Below, piece by piece: positions 1 through 12,479 of a stretch of 44,168 nt of DNA. Position numbers and translations under genes: made by a program. Under the pieces are notes generated by a model, which saw only the letters and a program-made list of their open reading frames with translations, did not search any database and was not told the DNA's origin. Source of the stretch: Pelargonium tetragonum (lineage: Eukaryota; Streptophyta; Magnoliopsida; Geraniales; Geraniaceae); assembly GCA_036897445.1 (NCBI GenBank), contig JAYMTL010000159.1, forward strand, positions 1-44,168, written 5' to 3'. The stretch's first letter is position 1. Each line of letters opens with the position of its first letter.

Positions 1-144
1 TCTCTGTCTGTTCTGGCCTTTGCTTTTCCCTTACCGGATCCCTATTGGGACCTAAAGCTCACAAGAATGACGTAAATAAAAATTTGGGTAAGGTTCTCTG
101 TTATTCTGTATTGCTTACCTTATTCTGATTTTAGGCTTTAATAA

Positions 145-345
145 GGAGTAAGGCCTATATAGTATCAGCTACAGGAAGAAGACTCCTACGAAGAGTCCCG
201 GTTAGAAGATAGGTATACCTATCAAGATAGAGAGTATAGCTACAGGTAAGATTTTGGTTACAAGGACTAAGAAGAGAGTTATTAACAAGCTATGAAAAAG
301 CATACAGCAAGAAGAAGGTGTAAAGGAATTCCTTTTTCTTCAGCT
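145..345 (+). repeat. Purine-rich low-complexity tract, possible decayed coding remnant
   Basis: This stretch is rich in GAA, AGA, TAC and TAG words on the plus strand and differs from the pyrimidine-rich sequence on either side. One plus-strand frame through it is dominated by Glu, Asp, Tyr, Arg, Ser and Gln, a composition seen in low-complexity regions of proteins, including the structural proteins of some retroelements. No zinc knuckle, protease or other motif is visible, so no family is named. It resembles the tracts at 5.5, 12.5 and 38.1 kb in style, but I could not align it to them over more than short words. Confidence 0.3.
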
Positions 346-3300
346 CTGGTTCTATAGAGAATTGGGGATATAATTAACCAGGAATCTCCTCAGAAGGTAA
401 GCACCTAATAGAAAGAAGTTCCTTTGAGAGCTCTCTTCGGTGCCTTTCTTTAGTAGTAGTTAAGAAAAAACTCCCTTTTCTAATTCCGATAGACTCTATT
501 TAAACTTTAAAAGGAGTGAGGTTTAGATACCTTTGTTATTTCTACTTCCTATTTTTTTAAGAATGAGGAAGAAATTACAAATTATAAGATTCCTAAGAGA
601 TTTTTTAACAACTCAATAGCAAAGAAGCTCCTACTTCTATCTTCTATACGTTTACACATTTCTTTGACCTTGACAATAAGTAAAGGAAAGAAGTTAGACA
701 TATGCACACAAGATAAATCTTGCCTTTATAAGTATCTGCTTAAAAACCCTAGTCTTAGCTATCTCCATTTAGCCAAAACTTGTACCTGGTGTCTTACAAA
801 AAGAACTCAAATCTGATTTATCATAATACTATTATTACAACCTATCTCAACGGAAACCCTCAAGGGTACCCTATTTTTTCTTATTATTACCTACTTCTAC
901 TCCCGAAAATTCTCTACTTTACTTTTCAACTTAAAAGGAGAAGGCGAATACCCTCCGTTGTCTAATTCCCACTCTTCAAGTCTCTAATTAACAAGGAAAG
1001 ACTCAAACCGGCAGGAAGTGTTCCTATAAAGTTTCTGCCGTTAAACCCTTAGAAAAGCCAGTGACTAAGATTAAGATAAGAGCTATAAAGCCCTCTTTTG
1101 GTTATGTCTTAATTCTCGATCTCTTGAATATCCCCTTACCTAGAATACCCAACTACAGCTTAACTTTGTTTCTTAGAGCTATCAGCAGTATCTTGATAGC
1201 TTTCTTAAAAGAACCTCCCTTCTTGAGAGCTAAAACTTTCTTAAAGCTAGACTACTTCCTTTTATTAATTGAAAACTCTGAGAACCTAAAACAGGAAAAC
1301 GGATTCCTTTATAAGCGTTAGAGTTCTCTTATTTATTGGAAACCAAGTCAATTTCTTAAGAAGGCTTTTTTGTTTTATTTTAGAATAAGAAGTTTCTTGA
1401 CATTGCTCCTAGTAGAACTTTTTACTTAATACCTACCTGTCCTAAATCTATAACCTAAAGAAATTTATATTATACCTTTAAAGTATTCTCTTGTAAACAC
1501 TTTTGGTGTTTCTATACTCTTTTTTAACTCTAGGTTACTAGAAGCCTCTACTTAAATAGACTATTTCTCTGTCTTTCTTTACCCGTTTAGACTCTCTAAA
1601 ATCAGAAATCCAATTAAACAAAGAGAAAGGAACCTTTGCTAGTCCACTCAGTTCTTTCCCTGTTATAGAATTCTAATTACAACACCTAGCTAGAGAAGAA
1701 ACCGAAGAAGTAGATACTGGTATTAAAAAACTATGATGGAAAGTAAGCTACAAAAGTCAATAAGAAGTGGGTGGTACACCTTAATAAGATAAGACTAATA
1801 TGTGTAGAGATTTCTCCTTATTAAATGAAATCTATAAACCTCTAAATCTAAATGGGCTAAATAGGTTTCTCTATAGCTTTTGTTAGTTAAAACCTTAACT
1901 TATTATCACTAGATCAGGAAGAAAACTCTTTTACAGCTCTACCCTCTACTCACTTTTTCTATTCTCTTTGTCGTATACTTAGTGCCCTTAACCCGAAAAC
2001 AGGAATACACAGTTAGTAAAAGGGTTCGAATCCCACGCACTTTGGACTGACTTCTTCCTATTATTCTTAAGACTTAGAATACCTTATTTCTTCTGAACTA
2101 TACTCCTCAGATACCAATAGCTTTCATAATCTCTATCTTACGGGTTATACTCCTTTATTCTCTAGGCACCTCTATTATTTTCTTTTCCTGGATTCCTTAT
2201 CTACTATATTATACAATTATATATTAGAAATGCCTAATATGAAAAGCTTTTCCTTAATCCTTAATAGAACTTACTGTGACTACTCTAGCTAAGCCTTTCC
2301 TTTCTAGTCAAGCTAACCCCCAGGAGAATGCCCTTAATTGCTTTCTTAAGAGATAAACCTTTCCTATAACTTTCTTAGGAGGCGTCTTCTTCTTACTCCT
2401 TTCCTGCTTTATTAGCTAGGATAAAAGGTAACCAATTAATTGCATTACCTGTAATTCTTAAGATATTTTGAAAACAAATCCTTCTTATTTTTTTTAGTTG
2501 TTACTTCTATAACAGAGGTAAGCTTGCTTAGAGAGACTGGTAATGGTTACCCTTCCTGACTGCAGCGTTGCGAAGGGAGGGCTTTGTGAAGAGTAGTTTC
2601 AGTAAGTACATTCACATTAGACACCAACTTCTTATGACTTACTTGTCAAATTCTTAGGATTCTATCTATTTGTTAACTTGAAATATCTGATACTGAAAAA
2701 CTTTGTAAAAGCATTTTCCCTTTTTTATAGTCTTTTTTCAGGCCCTAAAACCCTTTCTACGACCGTTTTAATCCTCCCAGAATCCGCTACGCTAAGAAAA
2801 CTGGCTACGGTAGACCTCTCTTTTTAGCACTAAAAAAAGGAGACTAAAGAATCAATCCGATACTCTGGAAATACGACTCTACCCCAATAGGAAGTTTCCA
2901 GGGCATATAAAATGAATAAAGGAAATACGGTGCCTCTTGCTTTTTACTTTTGGGCTAGACTCGCTAGCTATAAATTTAGAATTTTCTTAAAAATCTTCAT
3001 AAGGAGACCTCGGAAAATTTTGAGTAGTCTTGCCTGCCCGCCAGAATTTGGCAATATCAATATATTGTGTTTCTCCGCATTCTTTATCCGATTTAGAATA
3101 CAGGATTCTCGAAGCGGCCCCTAGATACGGTGAAGTAAACTAGTTGGTTTGGCATAAACTTAGGTCGGTCTATAAGAAGTTTTTTCCGGAGTATCCTTAT
3201 CACCCTTTAAATAAAGGGTCAAAAGATTATTAATTACTGGAAAAGAAAACCTAAGCAAAAAACAAAGAAATTAAGAAGCCCCCTTCGAGAAATCTGCTGC

Positions 3301-5469
3301 AAAATTGAACATTTCTTACTAATGCAAAATAAAGATTCCCTGTCCCAAATGAAAATGTATAGACTAAAGCTAGATTTCGATAATATTATATTACTCATTT
3401 TGTAATAAAGCGCAAAGAAAACCCATGTTGAACTTTATTTTAACCTGTATTTCTTGAGAGAACTTAACCCTTATAATTTAAAGATCCCTACCTAATCCTA
3501 GAGCAATTAAATATTCTAAGAAGAAAAGAATGAAGAAGCTAAAATTTCTTTTTTCTATACCCTTTTATCCGCCTTATAGAAGTAAGCTTTTTTAGGAATT
3601 ATACGTTCTTATCTTAAGAATCTTTCTTGTAACAGGGGTATTGCGAGTAAGTTAAGGCTTACTTTTGGTTTCCTCTTAGTAAGAAGGCTTGCGTGCCTTA
3701 GCAAATCTATAAGTCAAATTCCTGCCTGAGAATAGAAGGGCGCCCCTTGGTATAGACTTATCAGATTGACTCCTCATTTCCCAACCCTTACTAGTTACCA
3801 AGCATCTATCCCTTTATAGGATTTGCTCTTTAGCCAGACAAGCATTTGTAGTACTAGAAAAACTCCGCTTATAGGAGCCGCTTGCTATTACGTAAAAAGG
3901 AAACTTTACGAAATTAACCTTAAATAAGGGGTGGAAGTCTTTGCATTATTTTTGATACAAGCTCCCGGGGACTGTAATTTTGACTAGGAATTCTAGATTC
4001 AAAATCCTTATATATTGTACGAAATTTTGTATTTTAGCCTTGGCATCACGACACTTCTTAAATTAGCTACTTATAGGTATAGATTTAGTCCTTGTGGTTA
4101 TGTTCAGAAGTGCCTTGTGTATGTGGTCGTATCGGAAAAATAGGAAAGGCTTACTATAACTTGAGATTTAATAACTAGGGCGCAAAAACCCCAACAAGAT
4201 ATAATTCTAGTTTCAAGGGGTTCCTTATAATGTGGATTCCCCTTCTCTCCCGGGAGTCCTTTAAAGAAAGAAAATAACTTAAATACAAAATTAGCAAATT
4301 ACAAAAGCTTCAATACTAAGGAGAAATCTTTCTCGCTTATATCAAAAAGTTATCTATCTTTTAAGTTTTGCACATCTCCGGTTAGAACCCCTTTTCAAAA
4401 ACTTTCTCGTAGGACAAAACTCCGGAAGAGTAAGACTCAAACTTGCCCGCTTGTTTACTTTACAAAGGGAAACTCCTGCAGAAAAGCCTTTTTGCTTCTT
4501 AGACATGGAATTGGGCCTTAACTTAAAAAGGGGGTTTCTGAATCACTTAGATAAAGAGTTTCTTTGCTTGTACTCTTAAAAATAGGGCAAATAGGAAGTG
4601 AATAGAGTCTATTAGAAGATGCCCGAGCTGAGTTTAAGCAAGTTTGCTTTCGGTAAATCTAAAGTCGAATGGAAGAGGCGTGCACAAGTTCGAATCGCCT
4701 TTCATAGTAAGTTCTGGTTGAAATTACTTCAAATTCGTGTACAAGAAGTTGAAATTAGAATTTCCAGGATCCTTAATGTCAGTTTATTCGCAAGAAGAAG
4801 ATTCTTATAGAGTTTAGCATCTGTTAGATAGGTACGAGACTTGAACTCAGGGTTTCCTGGGATTCTCTATACCTGTTTTGCCTTGAAAAAGTAAACAACT
4901 TATACAATAAAATTTTTATATGAAACACTGAGTTCCTTAGAATTGAGTCCTTTGGAGTAACAGAGAAATTCTTTCTTTATCTAAGCGATTTTACTCTTTA
5001 CTGTTTTGTAGCTCATAAGCAAAGTCAGAATCTTTTTCCCCAACCAATTTACAAGGAAATCTTTCCTTTTGTTTAGATAAGCAAGTTAGTTTCTTTGAAA
5101 TCCTTAATTCTTTATGAAGTTTAGGTACAAAATACAAGAGGAATAGAAAAACTCAGTTAGAGAGGACCCTTTCAATACGTAAGGGGTTTAGTATTCAGAA
5201 TCGCTTAAAAAAGAATAAGAAATGAATAGCAACGTCTCTAATTGATCAAACCTAGTAAAGCGGGTTAAAAGGAATTTCACAAGGTTCAAGGGGTGTCGTC
5301 ACAGTCAATTTGGGACATATCATATAAGGAGCTTAGTCCCTTTAGTTAGTATTCCGGTCCGGTGGTTAAAAAGAATCTAGATATCTGCCAATTATTATTA
5401 CCCTTTATCGACCAAAAGAGTGTCTTTCTTACCGACTGGAACCTAGTGAGGGAGGTTAAGGCAGGGTAG
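346..5469. other. Non-coding RIP-like stretch, nothing recognised
   Basis: About 5 kb with no supportable gene. Open frames at 1,061-1,321, 2,912-3,124 and 4,619-4,810 have at most 86 codons, hydrophobic or basic composition and no recognised motif, and are treated as chance. A purine-rich patch at about 1,687-1,850 (+) resembles the low-complexity tracts elsewhere but matches none closely. A tRNA T-arm-like word at 2,013-2,037 pairs in only three of five stem positions and has no cloverleaf upstream. The B-box-like word at 4,833-4,847 (minus strand) is listed separately. Confidence 0.6.
4833..4847 (-). repeat. 15-base B-box-like word, inverted copy of 37,989-38,003
   Basis: Read on the minus strand this is AGTTCAAGTCTCGTA, identical to the plus strand at 37,989-38,003. 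The core GTTCAAGTC fits the RNA polymerase III B box and tRNA T-loop pattern (GTTCRANNC). On the minus strand it is followed by ACCTATCTA, and a similar CCTATCTA follows the T-arm-like element at 10.9 kb. No A box or cloverleaf could be built upstream, so it is not a tRNA gene. A decayed tRNA-derived SINE end is possible. Chance remains a fair alternative for a word this short. Confidence 0.3.
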
Positions 5470-5860
5470 TTTATAATAGTACTTACCTTATAGCCTTATA
5501 GGCACACCCAACTTCTTAGGACTTCTTTCTTCTTATTTCTCTTGCTTTTTTATATTGACTTACTTTGCCTTACTCACTTACTTTTATACACTTCTTTATA
5601 ATAGCTATACTAGGTTATCTTCGATACCTGTACCTCTGTCTTTATAGTATAGTAAGTCTTCTTATTGTTGTTGCCTGGACTTATTGTAGCTATTGTTGTA
5701 TTCTATAGTCAAAGGTATAATGTATAGTGTATTATCTTACTCTTTTATAGTATTAGTCTATTAATTATTGTTTGTTGGTTAAGTTTGTGGTATATATAGT
5801 TTAATAGATAGTTATATAGAATATAGGTAGGTACTGTTGTTCTAATTGTATTAGTAGTCT
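5470..5860 (-). repeat. Low-complexity repeat family, copy 1 (inverted)
   Basis: A T-rich tract on the plus strand: about 58 T against 30 A in 5,641-5,760. Reverse-complemented, it has the same A-rich wording as the tracts at 12.5 and 38.1 kb. The shared order is a block of CAACAACAATAAGAAGA-type sequence, then TATAGCTAT, then AAGTAAGTCAA followed by an AGAAGAAAG-type purine run, then a GTTGG/GTGTG word running into a TATAAGGCTATA-type segment. Order is kept but spacing is not, as expected for old copies with indels. The A-rich strand looks like former coding sequence rich in Asn, Gln, Lys, Ser and Thr, but no domain is recognisable. Identity and boundaries are approximate and judged by eye. 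Confidence 0.45.
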
Positions 5861-8149
5861 AAGGGCTGTCGCACCTGGTTTTGTTTTATCGTTATGGAGG
5901 GGTTAGCCTTTGAAAGATATAGATACGTCCTTTTTAAATATAAAAGCTTTTCGCACATTACTTTGTTCGTAGAGTTTTCAATTTAAGGAGCTTAATCTAA
6001 TGAGGAGTCCCTTTTAGGGTTTAAGCGAGGTTTGTCTTTTTAGTATAAGTCATCATTATATGGACTCATCTCAGAGTTTTTTTAATTCCAGTATAGACAG
6101 TTACACAAATTCAATTTTAGGATAAAAGCGGGTTACTTGAAAACAGCTTTCCCTACGGAGGGTCCTACAAGGCTGGATTCGAACAAATTTGTAGTTAGAG
6201 CCAGGGGGCCCTAAGAAAGTTTTTATAAATAGCTTATAAACTTTACGGAAACCGGAACAAGTTTCCAGTTGTACTTTATATAAAAGCAAAACGCTATCAA
6301 AAGTTTAGAACTTTGTCAGAGTAGTGCCTCTTATTAAACAGAGGCTCTAAAACAACGCGGACTAGGCGTCTTAGGGTACATACTTGCTCTGTTTCTTGAA
6401 ATATTATAGAGGTCTGAGAAATTTCAGCCTACACTTTCCCTATATGTAGAAAGCTTGTTCATACAGGGTCCGTTTAGTATATTTTCTTTAATCTTATTTA
6501 TTCGGCGTATAAAAGACAAATACAGTGCCCTTTCTTTAACGAACCCACAATTTACTTTTCCTTAAGAGCCTTAGAATCCGGTTTTATTTTATTACAAGGT
6601 AAGTTTCATTTTTGAGCTTAGTTACTAGTATTAATTACTTTAAGTGTTGTAGTTGCCCAAAAATCTCCCTCCAAAAATAACCTTTGGTTAATATTTCTAA
6701 TTTTTGTTAATGAAATCCCTTTTATTGCCCCCTTTGAGCTGGTGTTTACTTTAAAGAAATGGAAGCTTTTTGCTTAATTAAAACAAGGGAACCCTATCTA
6801 GAAAGCTACTCGCAGGCAAGCACTCTAAGGCAACGGGAACTGAAAGGGTAGGAAGGTTCCTAGTTTCTTACTTATCAATTACTACAAAAAATTTCTTATA
6901 AACAAAAGGGGAATAAGGAAACCCATACTCGCGTATAAATACTCTACGGGGAGCACTTCATTATGAAGAATAAAAAAGTACAAAATTCCCCAAAAAGCTA
7001 AGCTTTGCTACGCCTGGTGCACTGGACCCATTAAAAGCCCTATAAACTACTTAAGAATCTCAATAGCAACCCAATTCCATACTCCTCTTTAATATTTTAA
7101 AGTTTTACTATATACAGCTCAGTAATTTGACGTTTGGGAGTTTCCCGTTAATGACCTGGTAGTGTTGATTTGCACAAGTGCGGGTAGGTTTCCTTTAGGA
7201 AGCTCACTTGTAGTGTAATACTTTACAACGCTAGGTCTAAAAGAGGACTTAGAAATTCTTGCTTGGAAAGGAACTTTCTATTGAAAACTTTTACCCCTTA
7301 TTGATTGGTATACTCCTAGGAAGTTTACTTTTAAAATAGAGTCAAAGTATCCTAAAGGCAGATTAAAGTCTAATTGGACTCCAGAAATTTCTTTTCTCTT
7401 GCTTGAGAGGTGAAAAACCTGGGGCTTCATTTCAAAAACTTTTAAACTCATTTTTTGTTTCTCTATTTTTTTAATAGCCTGTTTAAAGGGATCCCCGCGA
7501 ATAGTAAAAAAGGGGGAACCCACTCGTAGTATTTAGAAAGAATTCTGCCATTTTAAGTTATTAAGAGCGGGCCCATAAAAAGATCTTGGAGTTATATAAT
7601 ATGTCTCGGATCCTCGTGAAGTACTCCTTTATCCAAGCTTTTTCCTCTTTTCATTTTAAGGATAAGAATAAAAACTAGAGGAATTGTCCTAAACAAACTA
7701 GTACAATTAATCCAGCACAAGGGAAATACACTACCTTAAGGCAATTTCTTTAACAACAAGCTAATTTTTCTAGTGGGGAAACTAAAAAAAAAGTAATCGG
7801 TTTCCGGTAAAGATTGTTTCCCAGTTTTCTACTAGTTAGGGCTGTGCGCTCTTCTTTATTTTTATGTGACCTATGTAAAAGTTTTTACAAGAAGTAAGCT
7901 ATATAAAAAGGTTTTTGTTTAAATCGAGTACACTCTAGAAGGGATTTAGGGAGGTCCTTTATTCACGATTCTGTGCCATTTTAAATAAAAGAAAAAGTGT
8001 AGAAGAGTAAGGCTCATAAAAAAAAGAAGTAAGCAAGCCTATAAGCAGTAGCTGAGTTATTGGTGTACTATTCCTCCCTTGTTTTTCTAAGTTTCTGATT
8101 CCAGATTTTTTAGGAGTTTAAGTTGGTGTTTCGAGTTTTCCAAGAATCA
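5861..8149. other. Non-coding RIP-like stretch, nothing recognised
   Basis: No supportable gene. Two minus-strand open frames (6,101-6,289, 62 codons; 7,278-7,523, 81 codons) have no motif, and the second overlaps sequence with strong RIP counts. The 7,021-7,380 segment gave the strongest RIP signal I measured (TpA/ApT about 1.6). Confidence 0.6.
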
Positions 8150-8330
8150 AGAATAAAATAAAGATGCTAAAGCAATGAATTTCTGTAATGAAGTCTAGTA
8201 AAAGTTTTTCCGGTTGTTAATTTTTAAAGTGATAAGAATCCTAAGGCCTATAAGATAAGAGTAAGACAGCTAGTATAGCAGCTAAGAAAACTCAGTGACA
8301 TAAGACTAAGAGGGTTAGGAATTCTATAAC
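8150..8330 (+). repeat. Dispersed repeat, copy related to 31,727-31,790, with A-rich tail
   Basis: The first 70 bases read AAGAATAAAATAAAGATG, then a GAATTTCTG-like word, then AAGTTTTTCCGGTTGTT. The same words in the same order occur at 31,727-31,790 (AATAATAAAGATG, GAATTCCCG, AAGTTTTTTCGGCTGTT). Several differences are C/T, the kind RIP leaves. After this the copy here runs into an A-rich stretch at 8,220-8,330 that contains TATAGCAGCTAAGA (8,274-8,287), also found inside the 12.5 kb tract at 13,079-13,092. The family is not identified. Confidence 0.4.
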
Positions 8331-9287
8331 TAAGTAAAAAGGTTTTCCTTCAATTTTCGGATAGAGATACTCCAGTTCTATACAAGGCAGGAATTTTTAT
8401 TTAAAAGCCCTACTATTTCGCAATTTTGAACTGAGCTAATAGCTTGTGAGGTATCCCTATACGTCAAAATGACCTTTTTAGACTCTATGGACTTGTCAAG
8501 AATAGCGTTTATAGACCTTTACCTTTGTTAACTCTATCCCTCCGTTTGAAAAAGGAACCCACTGTATATTTGGATTAATCAAGGTTCCGTTAAAGCAAGG
8601 AAACGAAGTTAAGGTGGAGGGCTTGCTTCTTATAGTCAGAGAAATTTGAGTTAGTGTAACATAATAAGAAAATTTAGGCTTATAGTAGTACTCAAAGAAA
8701 GAATCCTAAAACAAACTATACTATAAAACTATAAAAGACGGGGTAATCCCAACCATAAGACTTGTATTTTTAATTAGTTGAATTTTCAGAAGTTTAATCA
8801 GAGTTAACGAGACTCTTACACAATACCTAGAACAGACCTCAAGCAAGAAAAGTTTCTTTTAAATAATTTCAGAAGATTGTACCGGTAACTATACACCAAG
8901 GTCGATGCGAATTCAAATACAAGGACTTTCCGACAACGGGTAAAAAAACTCTAGTTAGACATGAAAAAGGGCTCCTTGTTTTCCACTAATAAGAGTTTAT
9001 AAACAACTTTCAATCAATGTGCGTACTTTTTAAGTGTTTGCTTAATCCCTTTCTTTTTCTAAAAAAGACACTAATAATTACATACAAGGAATGAGTCTAC
9101 ACGGATTTACCAGAAGAAGAAAACCTTTTGTCAAAAAAGAGGGTGGGTAACTGAAGCAGATGAATAAACCCGAATATGAAGGAGTCCCTCTTATTCTTAT
9201 ATAGTATAAAACTAAGAGAACTATAGATTAAAGATTAAAAAGTTTCCAGATTTACAAAAAAAGCATAAATAAACAAAAGTTATTAGC

Positions 9288-9308
9288 TTTAACTACGTTA
9301 CCTTTTTT
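9288..9308 (+). repeat. 21-base exact repeat, copy 1
   Basis: The 21 bases starting TTTAACTACG and ending ACCTTTTTT are identical to 33,093-33,113 on the same strand. The bases immediately outside differ and no longer alignment was seen. With this composition an exact 21-base match somewhere in 44 kb is unlikely by chance (my rough estimate is a few in a thousand). It is more likely the best-preserved piece of a dispersed repeat, or a shared insertion-site word. Function is unknown. Confidence 0.6.
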
Positions 9309-10901
9309 ATCCAGATCCTGTTTATATCACAGCGGTTTTAGAAAAAAGTTTTAACAAAGGGATATCTTCAATCTTTTACAGTACAAGACAAGGGGGTTCT
9401 TGGGTATTACAGGTTAATTAATATATAGGGAATTTCTCAACTTAAGCAGAGAGGTTTAAAACTTTAGCGAGACTCTTAGTTTAGTAATTCTCAAGCCTTT
9501 TTGCAAGTATAAGTAATAGTATTATACTAAGGGTCCTGTAGTCAAATATACGTTTACGTTAAGGAGAGGCGCCCATTTTTGCGCGGTAAGAAATTCTTTC
9601 TAATAGATGACAGAAGGATCCCATTAAATATTAAATAGGGGCGCTTAAACGCAAACTTTTCCTTAGCTAATGCTAGGCATTCCGGGTAGACCATAGGCTT
9701 TTCCTTTAGGTATAGGGGCTTGACTTTCGTGTTCTTTACTCTCCAGTTAACAAAGTGTAGGTCATAGGAAACTCGATTGGATCTTTCGTTTCTAAACCTG
9801 AGGCTCTCGACTTTTTCTTTCGCTTTCCCTTTTTGACAAAGTAAAGAGTTCCTGCTAGGATTTTTAGAGGGATGCTTTCCTTATTTTCTGGGCCTTGGGT
9901 GCTTGTCACAGGAGAAAATTCTGGTAGTTTAGTACAAGTTTTTTGGGAATAACGTAGAAAAGGTTAAGAAATTTCTTTAGTATTTAGTAAGAGTGCCCCG
10001 AAAGGGGTTTGGTATCGCCAACCTATTGTATAGAAAAGACTTAAATCTTATAGTAATTGCCTAAAATGCCTAGGAATTCACAGCTACTAGAAAGGACCCT
10101 TACAATCTTCTTATAAGGGCTTCAAGGGGATAAAAAAATCTCTAACAGGGGTTATTCTGAATTGCCTCAAGTCTTATAATAGACAAGAATTCCTTGTGAA
10201 TTTTCTAGTAAGAGCTGTATATAGGTAATGGATCAGTCATAAGGATTCCCTCTCATGGGCATATAATTTATTTAGTTCATTAATAGAAAATGTTCGAGTC
10301 TCAGTGTTTCTTCGGCTTTTGATATAGAATAAAAATGAAGATATGTACTCAGTAATTAAAATACGAGAGAGTTTTATTTAGCAATGTCAGACCCATATAT
10401 AAATATAGGTAATACAGGAAAAACTTTGAGAGGTACTCTCGTGAAGAAAAAGAGTCTTACTAGCCAATCCTTTTTAATTTATGATAGATAAAAATAACGT
10501 ATACAAGTTGGATAAAAACAATTTAGGATTGTGATTACCTAGTGCTTCGACTCCTTTTTAGAATTTAAAGTCAAGCCTTAGTTGACCGTAAACCCAGGGT
10601 TCTAATCTGTTTAGTTCATTACTAATTTATGGGTTCTGCAAACTCCTTTAGAGATCGAAGAATTGTTAAATCTAGCTTTAAAACTACAAGCCTTTAAATG
10701 GTTTCTTATTAAAATGAATGTAAGATCAAATTCTACTTAAGGAAATACTACTAAAGATTTTGAATTATAGAATAAAGGAAAGGTTTACCTTTATTGACGA
10801 CATTGTATCTTGTTTGCTACTTTATACTGAATACTAAAGGAATTTTTCATCCCTATTTCTATTTATAAATTAAAAATAGAAGCTCAAAATAAGTGGGCCT
10901 C

Positions 10902-10990
10902 TTTTTAGATAGGCAGGGCTGGAACCTGCGCTTGGAGATCTTGAGTTGACCCTATACTCTGCGTACTTATTCCTTACATCTCTAAAAAAA
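10902..10990 (-). other. tRNA T-arm-like element, incomplete
   Basis: On the minus strand the element reads CTCAAGATCTCC, a short spacer, then GCAGG-TTCCAGC-CCTGC and CTATCTA. The T-arm stem pairs in all five positions with a seven-base loop, and CTCAAGA resembles an anticodon loop of Leu(CAA) type. However, the loop has C where tRNAs normally have a purine at position 57, the anticodon stem pairs poorly (about three of five), and no matching acceptor 5' strand or D arm is evident. It is not a functional tRNA. It may be a decayed tRNA or tRNA-derived SINE end, or chance. Confidence 0.25.
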
Positions 10991-12479
10991 GCTTGTGTGC
11001 TAATTCACGTAAAAATGAAATTTCTATCTATACAATTTCTTTTCTGGATCAGGAGTCCCGCCTTAAAGTCTTACCTAGTAGGAAGCTCTGTGAACTGGGA
11101 TGAGGGAGTATAAAAGAAGTTTTTCTACTTAAGCAATTTGATGTTCTTTCAAAAAAGAAAGCTTATAGTTCCCTGCAGTCCCTCAAGAACTCTTGCAATG
11201 TATGCCTTTATCTATAAGCACACTAAAACGAGACTGACTTATAGTATTAGGTCATCCCAACTAGAGCAAAGGGAAGAAAGGTAACGCTAGTCTTGTGATA
11301 GAACAGATAGACCGCCTTATACACCAACTGACCTTGACTTACTCCTTTCTTTTTCATAAAAAAGAACCCCAGCTTTTAGTACGTAGAAGTAACACAGCTT
11401 GAGGATTTAGTGTCTCCTACACAAGGAGCTTTTATTCGTTAATCTTACTTACTAGATGTAGGTAGCTTATCAAGAGCGAGGAAATTCTCTTTGCTCTATG
11501 GAAAAGATATTTTATTTAAATTGCGAATAAGACTCAATAAGATAGGAAAGTTAAGGGATTTCTTGTACTCGTAACTTTTAAAGAAAGTATTTACAGCGAG
11601 TAAAAAGAGCATAATAGAGCGCTTGAACCTTGAACACTTAAAAGAGAAATCCCAGATTAAAATGAAATAGGGTACGCCTACTGGCAGGAGGTCAAAAAAT
11701 CCCACTCTGGACTGGAGACTAAAACCTCTCAGGTCAGGTATATAATTGTACAAAAACTTGCTTGGGAAGAAAGCCAAGAAAAGGGGGGCCTAATTTTGAT
11801 AGGATTCGTAAAAATACAGACCTTATCAAGGAAAAGCGAGATCCGACGCAGAGTACACAAATAACAAGTTAAAGGTTTTTCCATAAGAATCTCTACGGTC
11901 AAATACTAAAATTTTCAACCACAACTAGCTCCTTTTGTGGCGACAAAAAGGCAAGGTACTACAATTATTTAAATATCTCCTTCTATCCCATTCATTGAAT
12001 GTTTCGCAACACGTAATAAAGCGGACCACCCTTAAAAAACCCTTACCCCAGAGGTTCTGAAGAGTCTAAGCCAAAGAGAACTTCGTGTTAATAGAAAGTT
12101 CTAAGAGAGTACTAAATTATATACTAGGGTTTTATCTTTTTAAGACTTTTTTAGAATCCCCTTTAGAAAACACTTACGGAAAGACCTTCCTTCTTACACT
12201 AGAGCTAGGAAAGAAATAATCAAACTTTTCATTCAACTTCTGCTTTAGATTTGGAAACAAAGGTATAGAATATAAAGGAAGATTAAATAGAATAATACCT
12301 AAGTTTACCTATAAAAAATGTCGTTTATCTCGCATTTAGGTAGCCAGTCATTTTATCTCCGTTTTACATCATTCATTTTTGTTATATAATTTTGGAGTTG
12401 CTTATGCTCTTAAGAGAACAAATCAGGCTATGCCTTGCCTTCCTCGTAGTACAATAAAAATGAAACAAGACTCTCTATT

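Larger units (their letters stand above)
8331..12479. other. Non-coding RIP-like stretch with one exact dispersed word
   Basis: No supportable gene over about 4 kb. The minus-strand open frame at 11,496-11,777 (93 codons) is rich in Phe, Leu, Ser and Lys, as any AT-rich frame would be, and shows no motif. The stretch holds the exact dispersed word at 9,288-9,308 and the T-arm-like element at 10.9 kb, listed separately. A perfect four-base-stem hairpin with a GAAA loop (CCCC-GAAA-GGGG, 9,996-10,007) is noted but is too short to interpret. Confidence 0.55.

Noticed and set aside
2013-2037. GGGTTCGAATCCC resembling a tRNA T arm
   Set aside because: The T stem pairs in only three of five positions and no acceptor, D or anticodon arm can be drawn upstream.
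9996-10007. CCCC-GAAA-GGGG hairpin followed by TTT, like a bacterial terminator
   Set aside because: The stem is four pairs only, there is no upstream gene, and the window does not look bacterial.
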